A stretch of 64,000 nt of DNA from Paracoccus sp. (in: a-proteobacteria). GTDB taxonomy: Bacteria > Pseudomonadota > Alphaproteobacteria > Rhodobacterales > Rhodobacteraceae. The DNA is taken from positions 32,561 through 96,560 of the forward strand of contig NZ_JAUNTJ010000011.1 of the NCBI RefSeq assembly GCF_030538755.1, given 5' to 3'. Each line of letters starts with the position of its first letter. Position 1 is the stretch's first letter. Position numbers and translations under genes: made by a program. Below are positions 8,604-17,155 of the stretch, piece after piece. The notes beneath the pieces are model-generated. The model saw only the letters and a list, made by a program, of their open reading frames with translations. It was not told where the DNA came from and searched no databases.

Positions 8604-10187
8604 TCAGTTCACGCTTAGCCCCTGAGGGCGGAAATCGACGATGATTTCGCGCCAGCGGTTGTATTTTTCCGGCGGCAGCGCGTAACCGCCCCGGCCACAT
8701 TCCAGAATGGCGCGGCTGGCCACCTCGAACGCCTGCTGCACGGCGGCGGGCGATCCGCCATCCGACGCATCCAGCCGCAGCGTGGCCTGATCGGGGATGC
8801 CGTTCATATTCATCTGAAAGCGCACCGAAACCGAGGTCTGCGCCGCGTCCAGTGACAGCATGGCGCGGTTCCAGCAGGCGTTGATGGCGACGACCAGCCC
8901 TTCGCGTTCCGACAGCGACAGCGGCGGGCCGTCCGCCGCCCCGGCATTGGGGGCACCAAGCGCGCGGTCCAGCGCCATCGCCAAGGCGTCGCCCTGCGGT
9001 TCGGTGCGCGAGGCCCCGACCGCCGCCGCAGCCCCCGCATCGCGCACCGCCTGTTCGGCGCGCGCGGCATCATCCAGCGCCGCCTGCAATTCCGCCGACA
9101 GCCCGCCGCCGATGCTGGCCGCTGCGTCGGGATCGGTCGCAAAGGCATCTGCCAGTGCCTCGGCCAGCGGATCATAGGGCATTTCGGCCGACCGCCGCCG
9201 CGCGGCCTCGGCCTCGGCCTGCCGTGCGGCTTCGGCGGCTTGTTCCTGCGCGATGCGGTCTGCTTCGGCCTGCCGGGCGGCTTCGGCGGCCTGTTCCTGA
9301 GCGATGCGATCCGCCTCGGCTTGCCGCCGTGCTTCTTCGGCCTGCCGCTGCGCCTCGGCCTGACGTGCGGCCTGTGCGGCGCGTTCCTGTGCGATGCGCT
9401 GCGCCTCGGCCTGACGGGCCTGTTCTGCCGCCTGTTCCTGTGCAATCCGATCTGCCTCGGCTTGGCGCGCGGCTTCGGCGGCTTGTTCCTGGGCAATGCG
9501 GTCCGCCTCGGCCTGACGCTGTGCCTGTTCCTCGGCCTGCTGGCGCGCGGCCTCGGCGAGGCGGGCCTCGCGGGCGGCCAGCAGCCCGTCGGGGCGGGCC
9601 TGTGGGCGGGGCGAGGCGTCCAGCGCCAGCTCCGAACGCGGCTGCGGGGCGGTTTCAGGCGCGGCGGGGGGCGTCAGGCCGGTTTCCGCCTGTGGCGCGG
9701 GCGGTGCGACCGGGGCCTGCGCGGTTTGCGGCGGGGCAGGGGGCGCGGGCAGGGGTGCCGGGGCCGGTGCGCTGTCGGGCGTGGGTGCGGCCATCTGCGG
9801 CAGTTCCGTGGCCGCGCTGACCGGGGCCGCGGGGGGGACGCCGCTCAGATCCGGCTGGTCCTCGGCGGGCTGCGGCGCGGGCAGAGCGGCGGCGGTGTCG
9901 GGTGTGTCGGTCGGCGCGGCAGCGTCGGGCAGAGGCGCGGCGCTGTCATCGGCGGGCGGTTGCGGCAGGGCGGCAATGTCGGTCGTGCCCGGCGTTATCG
10001 GCCCGGCCCCGCGTGATGCGGCGGCAAAGTCCTGAAATTCGGCCTCGGACATGGTGGTGACTTCGGTCTGGCGGATCGCCGGGCCATCTTGCGGGCGCAG
10101 GAAAGCCCCCGCCAGCACTGCCCAGAGGATCAGCCCGCCATGCGCCACCCCCGAGGTCCAGCGCCCGATGCGTTCGGCCCGCTCCAT
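8604..10187 (-). CDS. tolA: Energy-transducing protein TolA
   Basis: A 527-residue inner-membrane protein spanning the periplasm. One N-terminal TM segment lies near residues 13-30 (GVAHGGLILWAVLAGAF). An Ala/Pro-rich region (about 60-205) precedes a long helical region (about 210-335) made of near-identical Ala/Gln/Glu/Arg repeats. The C-terminal globular domain (about 430-527) is the part that contacts TolB/Pal in other bacteria, marked by INACWNRAML and EVASRAILECGRGGY. It follows tolR after 3 bp. The repetitive helical region probably varies in copy number between strains. Confidence 0.93.
   Translation of the reverse strand: MERAERIGRWTSGVAHGGLILWAVLAGAFLRPQDGPAIRQTEVTTMSEAEFQDFAAASRGAGPITPGTTDIAALPQPPADDSAAPLPDAAAPTDTPDTAAALPAPQPAEDQPDLSGVPPAAPVSAATELPQMAAPTPDSAPAPAPLPAPPAPPQTAQAPVAPPAPQAETGLTPPAAPETAPQPRSELALDASPRPQARPDGLLAAREARLAEAARQQAEEQAQRQAEADRIAQEQAAEAARQAEADRIAQEQAAEQARQAEAQRIAQERAAQAARQAEAQRQAEEARRQAEADRIAQEQAAEAARQAEADRIAQEQAAEAARQAEAEAARRRSAEMPYDPLAEALADAFATDPDAAASIGGGLSAELQAALDDAARAEQAVRDAGAAAAVGASRTEPQGDALAMALDRALGAPNAGAADGPPLSLSEREGLVVAINACWNRAMLSLDAAQTSVSVRFQMNMNGIPDQATLRLDASDGGSPAAVQQAFEVASRAILECGRGGYALPPEKYNRWREIIVDFRPQGLSVN
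9215..9530 (-). repeat. Tandem ~45-bp repeats inside tolA
   Basis: Within tolA the unit EADRIAQEQAAEAARQA recurs about six to seven times with small changes (QEQAAEQARQ, QERAAQAARQ and similar). At the DNA level this is a set of near-identical units of about 45 bp, seen on the plus strand as repeated tgttcctgNgcgatgcg blocks. The copies form a continuous helix and could recombine. Confidence 0.8.
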
Positions 10188-10190
10188 GGC

Positions 10191-10649
10191 TTAACCGCCC
10201 ATCCGCGGCCCGCCGGTTTCCGTCACCAGCACCAGATCGGTCAGGCCCGCCGCGTTCAGCGCCCCCATCACCTGCACCACGCGGGCATAGGGGATGCTGC
10301 CATCGGCCCGCAAAAAGATGCGTTGCGACTGGCGTTCGGCCAGCACCGCGCCAAGGCGCGCGATCAGTTCGGATTCGGTGACGGCGCTGTCCATCACCCG
10401 GATGTCGCCCTCGACCGGGATCGACACGACCAGCGGTTCCTCGGGTTCGGTCGGGACGGCCTGCGCGGCGGTGCGCGGCAGTTCCAGCGGCACGCCCACG
10501 GTTAACAGAGGGGCCGCGACCATGAAGATAATCAGCAGCACCAGCATCACATCCACGAAGGGCGTGACGTTGATTTCCGCCATGGGCGCATTGCGCCGCC
10601 GCCCGCGTGCGCCGCGCCCCCGCGCCATACGTCTGACCACCTGCGCCAT
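10191..10649 (-). CDS. tolR: Tol-Pal proton channel subunit TolR (ExbD family)
   Basis: A 152-residue ExbD/TolR-type protein. After a basic N-terminus, the single TM helix with its conserved ion-path Asp is seen in INVTPFVDVMLVLLIIF (about 24-42), and the rest is a periplasmic dimerisation domain ending with the ARVVQVMGALNAAGLTDLVL region. With TolQ it uses the proton gradient to energise TolA during outer-membrane constriction. It is separated by 2-3 bp from tolQ and tolA. Confidence 0.95.
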   Translation of the reverse strand: MAQVVRRMARGRGARGRRRNAPMAEINVTPFVDVMLVLLIIFMVAAPLLTVGVPLELPRTAAQAVPTEPEEPLVVSIPVEGDIRVMDSAVTESELIARLGAVLAERQSQRIFLRADGSIPYARVVQVMGALNAAGLTDLVLVTETGGPRMGG

Positions 10650-10651
10650 GG

Positions 10652-11344
10652 TCAGTCCGCAGCCATCTGCCGCGACAGCAGGGTGGAAAATTCGTCGGCA
10701 AAGGTTTCGTAATTGCCCGTGATGCGATCGGCATCGCCCGACAGTTTGTTATAGAACACCACCGCCGGGATTGCGGCCAGCAGGCCAAGCGCGGTCGCCA
10801 GCAGCGCCTCGGCGATGCCGGGGGCGACGACGGCAAGGTTGGTATTCTGGCTGACGGCGATGCCTTCGAACGCGTTCTTGATGCCCCAGACGGTGCCGAA
10901 CAGCCCGATGAAGGGGGCGGTCGCGCCGGTGGTGGCCAGAAAGGACAGGCCGCGCATCAGCCGCGTTTCTTCGCGCTGGATGGCGACGTTCATGGCGCGG
11001 TCGATGCGCTGGCCGGCTCCGGGGATCAGCGCGCCATCATCGCGGTGGCTGCGCCGCCATTCGGTCATCCCGGCGGCAAAGATGCGTTCTGCCGCGCCGC
11101 GCGGCGTGTCGCCGATGCGGTCATACAGATCGTCCAGCGGCTCGCCCGACCAGAAGCTGCGGTCGAAACGCCCGGCAGAGGTGCGGGCGGCGGCGAAGGC
11201 CAGCAGTTTCTGAATGATGATCGCCCATGCCCAGAAGGACATCAGGATCAGCACCACCATCACGACCTTGACGGTCAGCGAGGCGCGGGCAAACAGCGCC
11301 AACAGCGAAAAGTCGATGGCCTGTGCGGCCTGAAGGGTTTCCAT
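10652..11344 (-). CDS. tolQ: Tol-Pal proton channel subunit TolQ
   Basis: A 230-residue MotA/TolQ/ExbB-type protein with three TM segments: one N-terminal (ASLTVKVVMVVLILMSFWAWAI, about 22-43) and two after the cytoplasmic loop (about 135-160 and 170-195). The signature between the last two is GLFGTVWGIKNAFEGIA. It is the first gene of tolQ-tolR-tolA-tolB-pal-cpoB, separated from ybgC upstream by an intergenic hairpin repeat. Confidence 0.96.
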   Translation of the reverse strand: METLQAAQAIDFSLLALFARASLTVKVVMVVLILMSFWAWAIIIQKLLAFAAARTSAGRFDRSFWSGEPLDDLYDRIGDTPRGAAERIFAAGMTEWRRSHRDDGALIPGAGQRIDRAMNVAIQREETRLMRGLSFLATTGATAPFIGLFGTVWGIKNAFEGIAVSQNTNLAVVAPGIAEALLATALGLLAAIPAVVFYNKLSGDADRITGNYETFADEFSTLLSRQMAAD

Positions 11345-11446
11345 GCTCTGCCTCTTGTGTGCCCGTCTGTGGCGGGCTTCTAGCGGCAGTTTACGCCGTC
11401 GTCAGCGGCTTGGGCAACACTTTGGCGCGAGGCCGGGGTGAGCAGG

Positions 11447-11495
11447 CCGGGGGCCAGCCCCCGGACCCCCGGGATATTTACGGACCAAAGATGGG
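11447..11495 (+). repeat. Intergenic hairpin repeat, copy 1
   Basis: A perfect 8-bp stem, CCGGGGGC (11447-11454) and GCCCCCGG (11457-11464), is followed by ACCCCCGGGATATTT, ACGGACC and AAAGATGG. A second copy with the same hairpin-ATATTT-GACCAAAGATGG plan is at 49394-49447. I associate such elements with intergenic repeats seen across Rhodobacteraceae genomes; this is recall, not a search. The function is unknown. Confidence 0.6.
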
Positions 11496-11516
11496 CTGCG
11501 CGGTTTGTCTGTGGGG

Positions 11517-11921
11517 TCAGCCGGGGCTTTCCTGCGGGAAAAGCGCCGCTGCGACCGAGGCGGGGATGCGGGTCGGGCGGCCGCTGTTCAGCGCGACGCA
11601 GACCACGGTGACGATGGCGCGGAACAGGGGCACCCCGTCGCGCAGCACATCCTGCCCCATCACGATCCGCGATCCGCCCAGTTGGATCGGGCGCGTTTCG
11701 ACCGTCAGCAGGTCGTCGAAGCGGGCCGGGGACAGGTAGTCGGCCTCGACCCGGCGAACGGCGAAGACGATGCCCGTATCCTTGAGCGCGGCCTGATCCA
11801 CGCCAAGGTCGCGCAGCCATTCTGACCGCGCCCGTTCGATGAATTTCAAATAGTTGGCGTAATAGACGATTCCGGCAAGGTCGGTATCCTCGTAATAAAT
11901 ACGGATCGGGAATTTGTGCAT
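11517..11921 (-). CDS. ybgC: Tol-Pal associated acyl-CoA thioesterase YbgC
   Basis: A 4-hydroxybenzoyl-CoA-thioesterase-type hotdog protein of 134 residues. The signature IYYEDTDLAGIVYYANYLKF near the N-terminus carries the catalytic Asp. The gene customarily precedes tolQ, and here lies 172 bp upstream of it on the same strand. A TTG at 11948 would add nine residues; I prefer the ATG at 11921 because MHKFPIRIYYEDTD is the normal family start and GGAAAG lies about nine bases before it. Confidence 0.9.
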   Translation of the reverse strand: MHKFPIRIYYEDTDLAGIVYYANYLKFIERARSEWLRDLGVDQAALKDTGIVFAVRRVEADYLSPARFDDLLTVETRPIQLGGSRIVMGQDVLRDGVPLFRAIVTVVCVALNSGRPTRIPASVAAALFPQESPG

Positions 11922-12137
11922 TCTGGTTCTTTCCGTGGCTTTGCCCAATCAGTTTGTGGCCTGCTTTGTTGCTGTCGTCCAGCACCGGGCGGCGTATTTT
12001 GAACGGGGCGGTCTTGTTTTGGTGTGCGGCATGGTAAATAAGCAGCCTGCTTGGATAAATATTGCAAGCGGTGGTCAGAATCGTTGACAAGCGATTGTTA
12101 TTTCTGATCCTGAACCGGGCTGAATTGGGGGAAATTT

Positions 12138-13100
12138 GTGCTGCGGTTTATGTGTTATTTGTTGGCGTCGCTGGTTTTTCTGACCGCTCCATCCGGATTG
12201 CGCGCGCAAGAGGATATGTCGCAGCAGGCGCAAAACCTGCGCCAGATTGTCGCCGCGCTAGAGGATGAGGCGGCGCAGCTGACGCAACAGGCCGAGGCGT
12301 TGCGATCCGACGTTGCCGCCTTGACCGGCGAGCGCGACGCGGCGCAGGCGCAGATTACCCAGGCGCAACAGGCCGCCGCTGAACATGAGCAGGTGGCAGC
12401 GCAACTGACCGAGGCCCGGTCCGAACTGGACCAGTTGGCACAGCAGGCCGAGGCTGCGCGCGCCGAGGTTGCCGCCCTGACCGGCGAACGTGATGCGGTG
12501 CAGGCGCAGATCGCTGAGCAGACCGAGGCGGCGCAGGCTCTGACTGCGCGGCAGGCCGAGGTGCGGGCCGAGCTTGACACAGCAGAGGCGCGTCTGGCGC
12601 AGTTGGCGGCGGATGAGGCGGCGCAGCAGGATCGCGTGACCGCCGCGCAGGCCGAGGCCGAGACAGCCGCCGCACAGCAGGCGCAGGTTGCGGGCGATGC
12701 CGCAGCGGCGCGGGATGAGCTGGCCGCGCTGCAATCGCAGGCGGAAACGCTGCGTGGCGAAGTCGCTGCGCTGACGGCTGATCGTGATGCGGTATCGGCG
12801 GATGTGGCGGCCCTGCGCGATCAGGCAGCGGCGCAGCCCACCCCTGTTGCCGAGGCAGACGCCCTGCCAGCCACGTCGCAATCGCAGCCGCAGCAGGCGA
12901 CAGACAGCCGCGCGCGTCTGGCGGCCATTGACGCGGCCTTGGCCAATGCGCCGGGGTTGCCCGCCGATCCGGCCCTGCGCACCCGTCTGCGCAACCTGCT
13001 GGCCGATGGCACCTGTGCCCCCGAGGCATTGGGGCAGGTGCAGAACCCCATCAACCGGCAGACCCTGCTGGTGCTTGTATCTCGACTTGGCGGCTGCTGA
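12138..13100 (+). CDS. Exported coiled-coil protein, unknown function
   Basis: A 320-residue protein with a signal peptide (about 1-24, ending SGLRA-QE) and then about 210 residues of Ala/Gln/Glu-rich heptads predicted to be a long coiled coil. Three related units are visible (ALRSDVAALTGERDAAQAQI, AARAEVAALTGERDAVQAQI and a weaker third). After a short Pro/Gln-rich linker comes a compact C-terminal domain (about 255-320) with two Cys, the second being the last residue (RLGGC). GTG is taken as start because GGGGG precedes it; a TTGACA lies 49 bp upstream at 12084. It is 28 bp from the TAXI gene and probably co-transcribed. It resembles periplasmic scaffold proteins but no family is certain. 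Confidence 0.75.
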   Translation: MLRFMCYLLASLVFLTAPSGLRAQEDMSQQAQNLRQIVAALEDEAAQLTQQAEALRSDVAALTGERDAAQAQITQAQQAAAEHEQVAAQLTEARSELDQLAQQAEAARAEVAALTGERDAVQAQIAEQTEAAQALTARQAEVRAELDTAEARLAQLAADEAAQQDRVTAAQAEAETAAAQQAQVAGDAAAARDELAALQSQAETLRGEVAALTADRDAVSADVAALRDQAAAQPTPVAEADALPATSQSQPQQATDSRARLAAIDAALANAPGLPADPALRTRLRNLLADGTCAPEALGQVQNPINRQTLLVLVSRLGGC

Positions 13101-13128
13101 CGTCAGGGACCAACAAAGGAAACAAACC

Positions 13129-14178
13129 ATGAGACTGTCACGGATTCTGCGCCAGATTGCCTTTGCGGCCGCCCTTGTCACGGGGCCGCTGTTGCCAGCC
13201 CATGCGCAAGGAACCGAGATGAGTGTGATGACCGGCGGTCCGACCGGCACCTATATCCAGTTCGGTCGCGATATGGCGGGTTTGATGCAGCAATGCGGGC
13301 AGACGCTGAATGTGGTGGAATCGGCCGGCTCGCTGGAAAACTTTCTGGGTGTGCGTCAGCGCCCCAGCACGCAGTTCGGCATCGTCCAGAACGACGTGCT
13401 GGAATATATGCAGACCTTCGCTGCGGATGATCCGGCGGTGGCCCGTGCGATCACCGGCGTGCGCATCGCCTTTCCGTTGTATGAGGAAGAAGTGCATATC
13501 CTTGCCCGCAACGACATCGCCGATTTTCAGGGGCTGGCGGGCAAGCGTGTGGCGATCGGGGTGGAAAACAGCGGCACCTTTCTGACCGCCTCGCTGATGC
13601 TGTCGCTGTCCGGGGTCGAGCCGGCGGAAACGGTGCAGATCTCGCCCGCCGATGCGCTGCCGGAACTGAAGGCCGGGAATATCGACGCGTTCTTTTATGT
13701 CGCGGGTGCCCCGGCGGCGATCTATACCGAAGGGCAGATCGACGGGGCGCAGTTCCATCTGCTGCCGATTGCCGACCCGACGCTGAGCGCGGTTTACACT
13801 CCGGCAACCATTCCGGCGGGCACCTATGATTTCCAGTCGCAGGCGGTCGAGTTGCTGGCGGTCAAGGCGGTGCTGATGACCTATGAATATAATCCGCGTC
13901 AGAATGCCTATCACCGGGCGGCGTGCAATGGCGTGTCGGATCTGTCGTCGCTGATCCTGACCCGGCTGGATGATCTGCGCGAAAACGGGCATCCGAAATG
14001 GAAGGATGTCGATCTGTCCGACATTCCCCCCGGCTGGGATATTGCAAGCTGCGTGAACCGGGGCATCAGCCCGGATTATCAGGCGAACTGCACCGCCCCC
14101 GCCACCCCTGCCGCGGCCATCGAAAGCGAAGCGAACGAGGCGTATCGCCGCAGCATCTGCGCCGCCCTGGGCTGCTGA
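13129..14178 (+). CDS. TAXI-family TRAP-type solute receptor
   Basis: A 349-residue periplasmic binding protein with a signal peptide (about 1-26, LLPAHA-QG). The TAXI hallmark MSVMTGGPTGTYIQFGRD follows directly. Later family segments are FPLYEEEVHILAR, the LAGKRVAIGVENSGT loop and GNIDAFFYVAGAP. Such receptors normally bind small organic acids or amino acids and hand them to a fused DctQM permease, but no permease gene lies nearby. The C-terminus is Cys-rich and ends ICAALGC. The gene follows the coiled-coil gene by 28 bp and is followed by a good terminator. Confidence 0.85.
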   Translation: MRLSRILRQIAFAAALVTGPLLPAHAQGTEMSVMTGGPTGTYIQFGRDMAGLMQQCGQTLNVVESAGSLENFLGVRQRPSTQFGIVQNDVLEYMQTFAADDPAVARAITGVRIAFPLYEEEVHILARNDIADFQGLAGKRVAIGVENSGTFLTASLMLSLSGVEPAETVQISPADALPELKAGNIDAFFYVAGAPAAIYTEGQIDGAQFHLLPIADPTLSAVYTPATIPAGTYDFQSQAVELLAVKAVLMTYEYNPRQNAYHRAACNGVSDLSSLILTRLDDLRENGHPKWKDVDLSDIPPGWDIASCVNRGISPDYQANCTAPATPAAAIESEANEAYRRSICAALGC

Positions 14179-14197
14179 TCTGTGCCCTGACGGCAAG

Positions 14198-14224
14198 CGC
14201 CCGGTGCGATGCGCCGGGCGTTTT
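14198..14224 (+). terminator. Rho-independent terminator after the TAXI receptor gene
   Basis: CGCCCGG (14198-14204) pairs with CCGGGCG (14214-14220) around a 9-base loop, followed by TTTTGCTGTTTT. It lies 20 bases after the receptor stop and just before the end of the convergent ATPase gene. Confidence 0.85.
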
Positions 14225-14254
14225 GCTGTTTTCAGATGCGTTGCGCGGGCTGGC

Positions 14255-16201
14255 TCAGTTCAGGGCTGGCGTCAGATCGGCCCATGCGCTGATGCCTGCG
14301 GGCTGCCCCGCCGCGTCCATCGCCGTCACCCGCCAGCGTGCCACCGGGGCGTCGATCATCGCTGCGTTCAGCACGGTTTCAAGATGCTGCGAGGTCTCTT
14401 GCCCCGCGATGATATATTCGACGGCAAAGCGGGGGGTGCCCGCTGCGCCGCGCCAATGCAGTTCGGCCCGACCGTCTGACAGCTTGTCCTGCATCACCAG
14501 AACCGGCGCGTCTGCGAGGGTGGGTGATGCCGGGGTCTCGGCAAGTGCGGTCAGCCGCGCCTGCGCCGCCGCGATGTCGGGCGCGCGGTCATACCAGGCG
14601 GCGGCGCGCAGGTGGTCGGCAGGCACGCCAACGCCGGTGTCATACAACTGGCCAAGGTAATAGGCCGCCCGCTGATGCCCGCGTAGCGCCGCCCGCGCAT
14701 ACAGCAGTGCCGCCTGCGCCGGGTCTGTCGCCTCGACCGTCAGGGCCTGATTGAACAGGTCCTGGGGCGGGGGCGGTGCGTTCGGCTCGATGACGGGGGG
14801 CAGGGGCGGGGGTTCGGCGACCACCACGGCGGCAGGCGGCGCTGTGGTGACGGCAGGCGCGGCCAGCAGCATCGCGGGTGTTTCAGCGGTCATCGCGGCG
14901 GGTGTGGGGGCGGCGGATGCCATGGACTGTTCGGCGGTGGTGCCCAAGGGCGCAGGGCCTTGGGCGGTGTCGGGGCCGGGCCGCAGCAACCAGACCCCGG
15001 CCAGTGCCGCCGCAAGGGCGCCGGCCGCGCCCAAGGCCGCGACCCGGCCCCGGCGCGGTGCCGGCTGGGGCAGGGGCGGGGCGGTGGCCGGGGCTGACGG
15101 CGTGGGATCGACTGCCGGTGTCGGGTTTGCGACCGGTTCGGCCTCTGCCATATCCACAGCCTGCGAAACCTGCGGCTGCGTCACCGGCGCAGGGGGTGTG
15201 TCGTCCTGAACGGCGGGCGCTTCGGGCCGAGCGGGGTCGGCGGGCAAGGGCTGATCCTGCCACCTCTGCATCTGCTGCATGGCCTGCGTGGCCAGTGTCA
15301 GATCCGCCGATGATCCCGCCGCCGCCACAGGTGCCGCATCTGCACCCGACAGCGCCCAGGGGGCCAGATGCGACAACGTGCCATCGGATATGGCCCCGGC
15401 AAGGCAGTTGCGCACGAAATCGGCGTCCAGTTCGCGCCGGCCATCCATCGCGGCTTGATACAGGCAATGCTGCGCCAGATAGTTGATGATCCGGGGCACG
15501 CCACCTGACATCTGATGCAGGATGGCCAGACTGCCGGCATCGAACACCTGCGCGCCCTGATGGCAAAGACATTGCGCCACCGCCAGCCTGTGCGCAACAT
15601 AGGCGGCGGTTTCCTGTTCGGTCAGCGGCGTCAGGTGAACCTGCCCGCCGATGCGGCTGCCAAGAGCGCGGTTTTCCGGCGCGGCCACCATCACGCGCAG
15701 CGCCGGGTCGCCGACCAGAAACAGCGGCATCAGCGTCAGCCCGTCCTGATGCAGATCGGCCAGTTGCCGCAAGTGGTCCAGTGCCTCGGGCGACAGGGAT
15801 TGCGCCTCGTCCGCGATCAGCAGGGCTTTCCGCCCCTCGGCGTGGCGGGCGTGCAGGAACTGGCGCAACCGGCCCAGCAATTCGAACGGCGGCGCGTCAG
15901 AATCATCCTGCCCGAAGGCCTGCAAGACCCAGCGCAGCGGGTTCAGCAGATCGGCGCCGCTTTGCCCGATCAGCCCGATATGCGCCTGATCCCGGTGCAA
16001 TTCGACAAAACTGCGGATCAGCAATGTTTTCCCGGTGCCGACATCGCCGGTCAGCAGGGAAATGGCCTGATTATTGGCAACGGCAAATTCCATCATCGTC
16101 ATGGCCTGACGATGGCTGGCCGACATGAAATGGCAGGCCGGATCGGGAATGGCGCGGAAGGCGGGGCAAAACAAGGGCAAGGCAGGCCGGGCTGGTGTCA
16201 T
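14255..16201 (-). CDS. ExeA/GspA-like AAA ATPase with membrane anchor and Sel1-type repeats
   Basis: A 648-residue multidomain protein. Residues 1-270 are an ExeA/MshM-type ATPase with Walker A GDVGTGKT (52-59) and Walker B LLIADEAQ (127-134). A Pro/Ala-rich linker leads to one TM helix at about 387-406. The outer part has another Pro/Ala-rich stretch, Sel1/TPR-like repeats (about 488-550, YLGQLYDTGVGVPADHLRAA) and a C-terminal beta domain (about 565-645) of fibronectin-III-like look. In type II secretion and MSHA pilus systems such ATPases help envelope complexes cross peptidoglycan; none of those partner genes is here. It faces the TAXI receptor convergently. Confidence 0.8.
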   Translation of the reverse strand: MTPARPALPLFCPAFRAIPDPACHFMSASHRQAMTMMEFAVANNQAISLLTGDVGTGKTLLIRSFVELHRDQAHIGLIGQSGADLLNPLRWVLQAFGQDDSDAPPFELLGRLRQFLHARHAEGRKALLIADEAQSLSPEALDHLRQLADLHQDGLTLMPLFLVGDPALRVMVAAPENRALGSRIGGQVHLTPLTEQETAAYVAHRLAVAQCLCHQGAQVFDAGSLAILHQMSGGVPRIINYLAQHCLYQAAMDGRRELDADFVRNCLAGAISDGTLSHLAPWALSGADAAPVAAAGSSADLTLATQAMQQMQRWQDQPLPADPARPEAPAVQDDTPPAPVTQPQVSQAVDMAEAEPVANPTPAVDPTPSAPATAPPLPQPAPRRGRVAALGAAGALAAALAGVWLLRPGPDTAQGPAPLGTTAEQSMASAAPTPAAMTAETPAMLLAAPAVTTAPPAAVVVAEPPPLPPVIEPNAPPPPQDLFNQALTVEATDPAQAALLYARAALRGHQRAAYYLGQLYDTGVGVPADHLRAAAWYDRAPDIAAAQARLTALAETPASPTLADAPVLVMQDKLSDGRAELHWRGAAGTPRFAVEYIIAGQETSQHLETVLNAAMIDAPVARWRVTAMDAAGQPAGISAWADLTPALN

Positions 16202-16339
16202 CGGCGGGGCGCAATCAATAAAAACGGGGTTCTTTTATGATTGACAGTGTAAAGCCAGCCCCGCGCCTTGTCTATTCAGCGGACCCCCGATCAGAGGCAG
16301 AAATTCCAATAAATGCCCGCTATTTTCAGGGTTTTCCCG

Positions 16340-17155
16340 CTATGATGCAGGAATGTCGCAGATCAGGCCGGGCAGGCTGGCCCTTAGCCGTGCAAACCCG
16401 CCCGGACGCCAGCCCATTGCGGCCAGCCCGGTGCAATCGAGACGGCGCAGCCCGCTGGCATCGGCGCGCGCGGGCAGAGGGTGGCGGCACCCCGTCAGCT
16501 TGGCCACCTCGGCCAGCAGATCGTGGCGGTCCAGCACCAGATCGCTGGCGTTCAGCGTGGCGGGCGGGGCGGGATGCGCAAGGATCAGCCCGATGGCGGC
16601 GGCCAGATCGTCGCCATGCAGTTCCGTGGCGACATGCGGCTCGAACGGTTGCCCGGCCAGAAATGCGGCGAACAGCGGTGCCCATTTATTCGCCCGCCCC
16701 GGCCCGTAAACGCCGGTTGCCCGCAGGCTGGTGCCGCGCAGGGGCAGAGCGGCCAGCGCGGCCTCGGCCTGCGCCTTGACCTGCCCGTAAAGGCTGGTCG
16801 GCGCGGGGGGCAGGTCGTCGGGCAGGCGCATCCCCGGCGGATGGCCGTCATGCACGGCGCGCGATGACAGAAACACCACGCGGCCCACGCCATCGCGGGC
16901 GGCGGCTTGCCACAGGCGCAGGGTGCCATCCAGATTGGCGGCGCGGAACCCGGCGGGGTCGTCGCCCTCGCCCCCGCGATAGCGGCCGGGGGCATGGGCC
17001 AGCGCCAGATGCACCAGCGCATCGGTGCCGCGCAGATCGGGGGTATCCCCCAGCCGCCAGCCGGGCAGCAAGTTCAGATCATGCCCCGCTGCCGCCAGCG
17101 CGGGCGCGATCATGCCCCCCAGCCGCCCGGTCGCGCCGGTCAGCGCCACCCTCAT
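16340..17155 (-). CDS. NAD-dependent epimerase/dehydratase family protein
   Basis: A 271-residue extended-SDR protein. The N-terminal Rossmann motif is ALTGATGRLGGMIAP (residues 4-18), VVFLSSRAVHD follows near 100, and the catalytic YxxxK is YGQVK. These proteins act on nucleotide sugars or related substrates. I start at the ATG at 17155, which begins MRVALTGATG and overlaps the stop of the GT8 gene by 4 bp; a longer frame upstream is not protein-like. Coupling to a glycosyltransferase suggests polysaccharide or glycolipid modification. Confidence 0.85.
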   Translation of the reverse strand: MRVALTGATGRLGGMIAPALAAAGHDLNLLPGWRLGDTPDLRGTDALVHLALAHAPGRYRGGEGDDPAGFRAANLDGTLRLWQAAARDGVGRVVFLSSRAVHDGHPPGMRLPDDLPPAPTSLYGQVKAQAEAALAALPLRGTSLRATGVYGPGRANKWAPLFAAFLAGQPFEPHVATELHGDDLAAAIGLILAHPAPPATLNASDLVLDRHDLLAEVAKLTGCRHPLPARADASGLRRLDCTGLAAMGWRPGGFARLRASLPGLICDIPAS

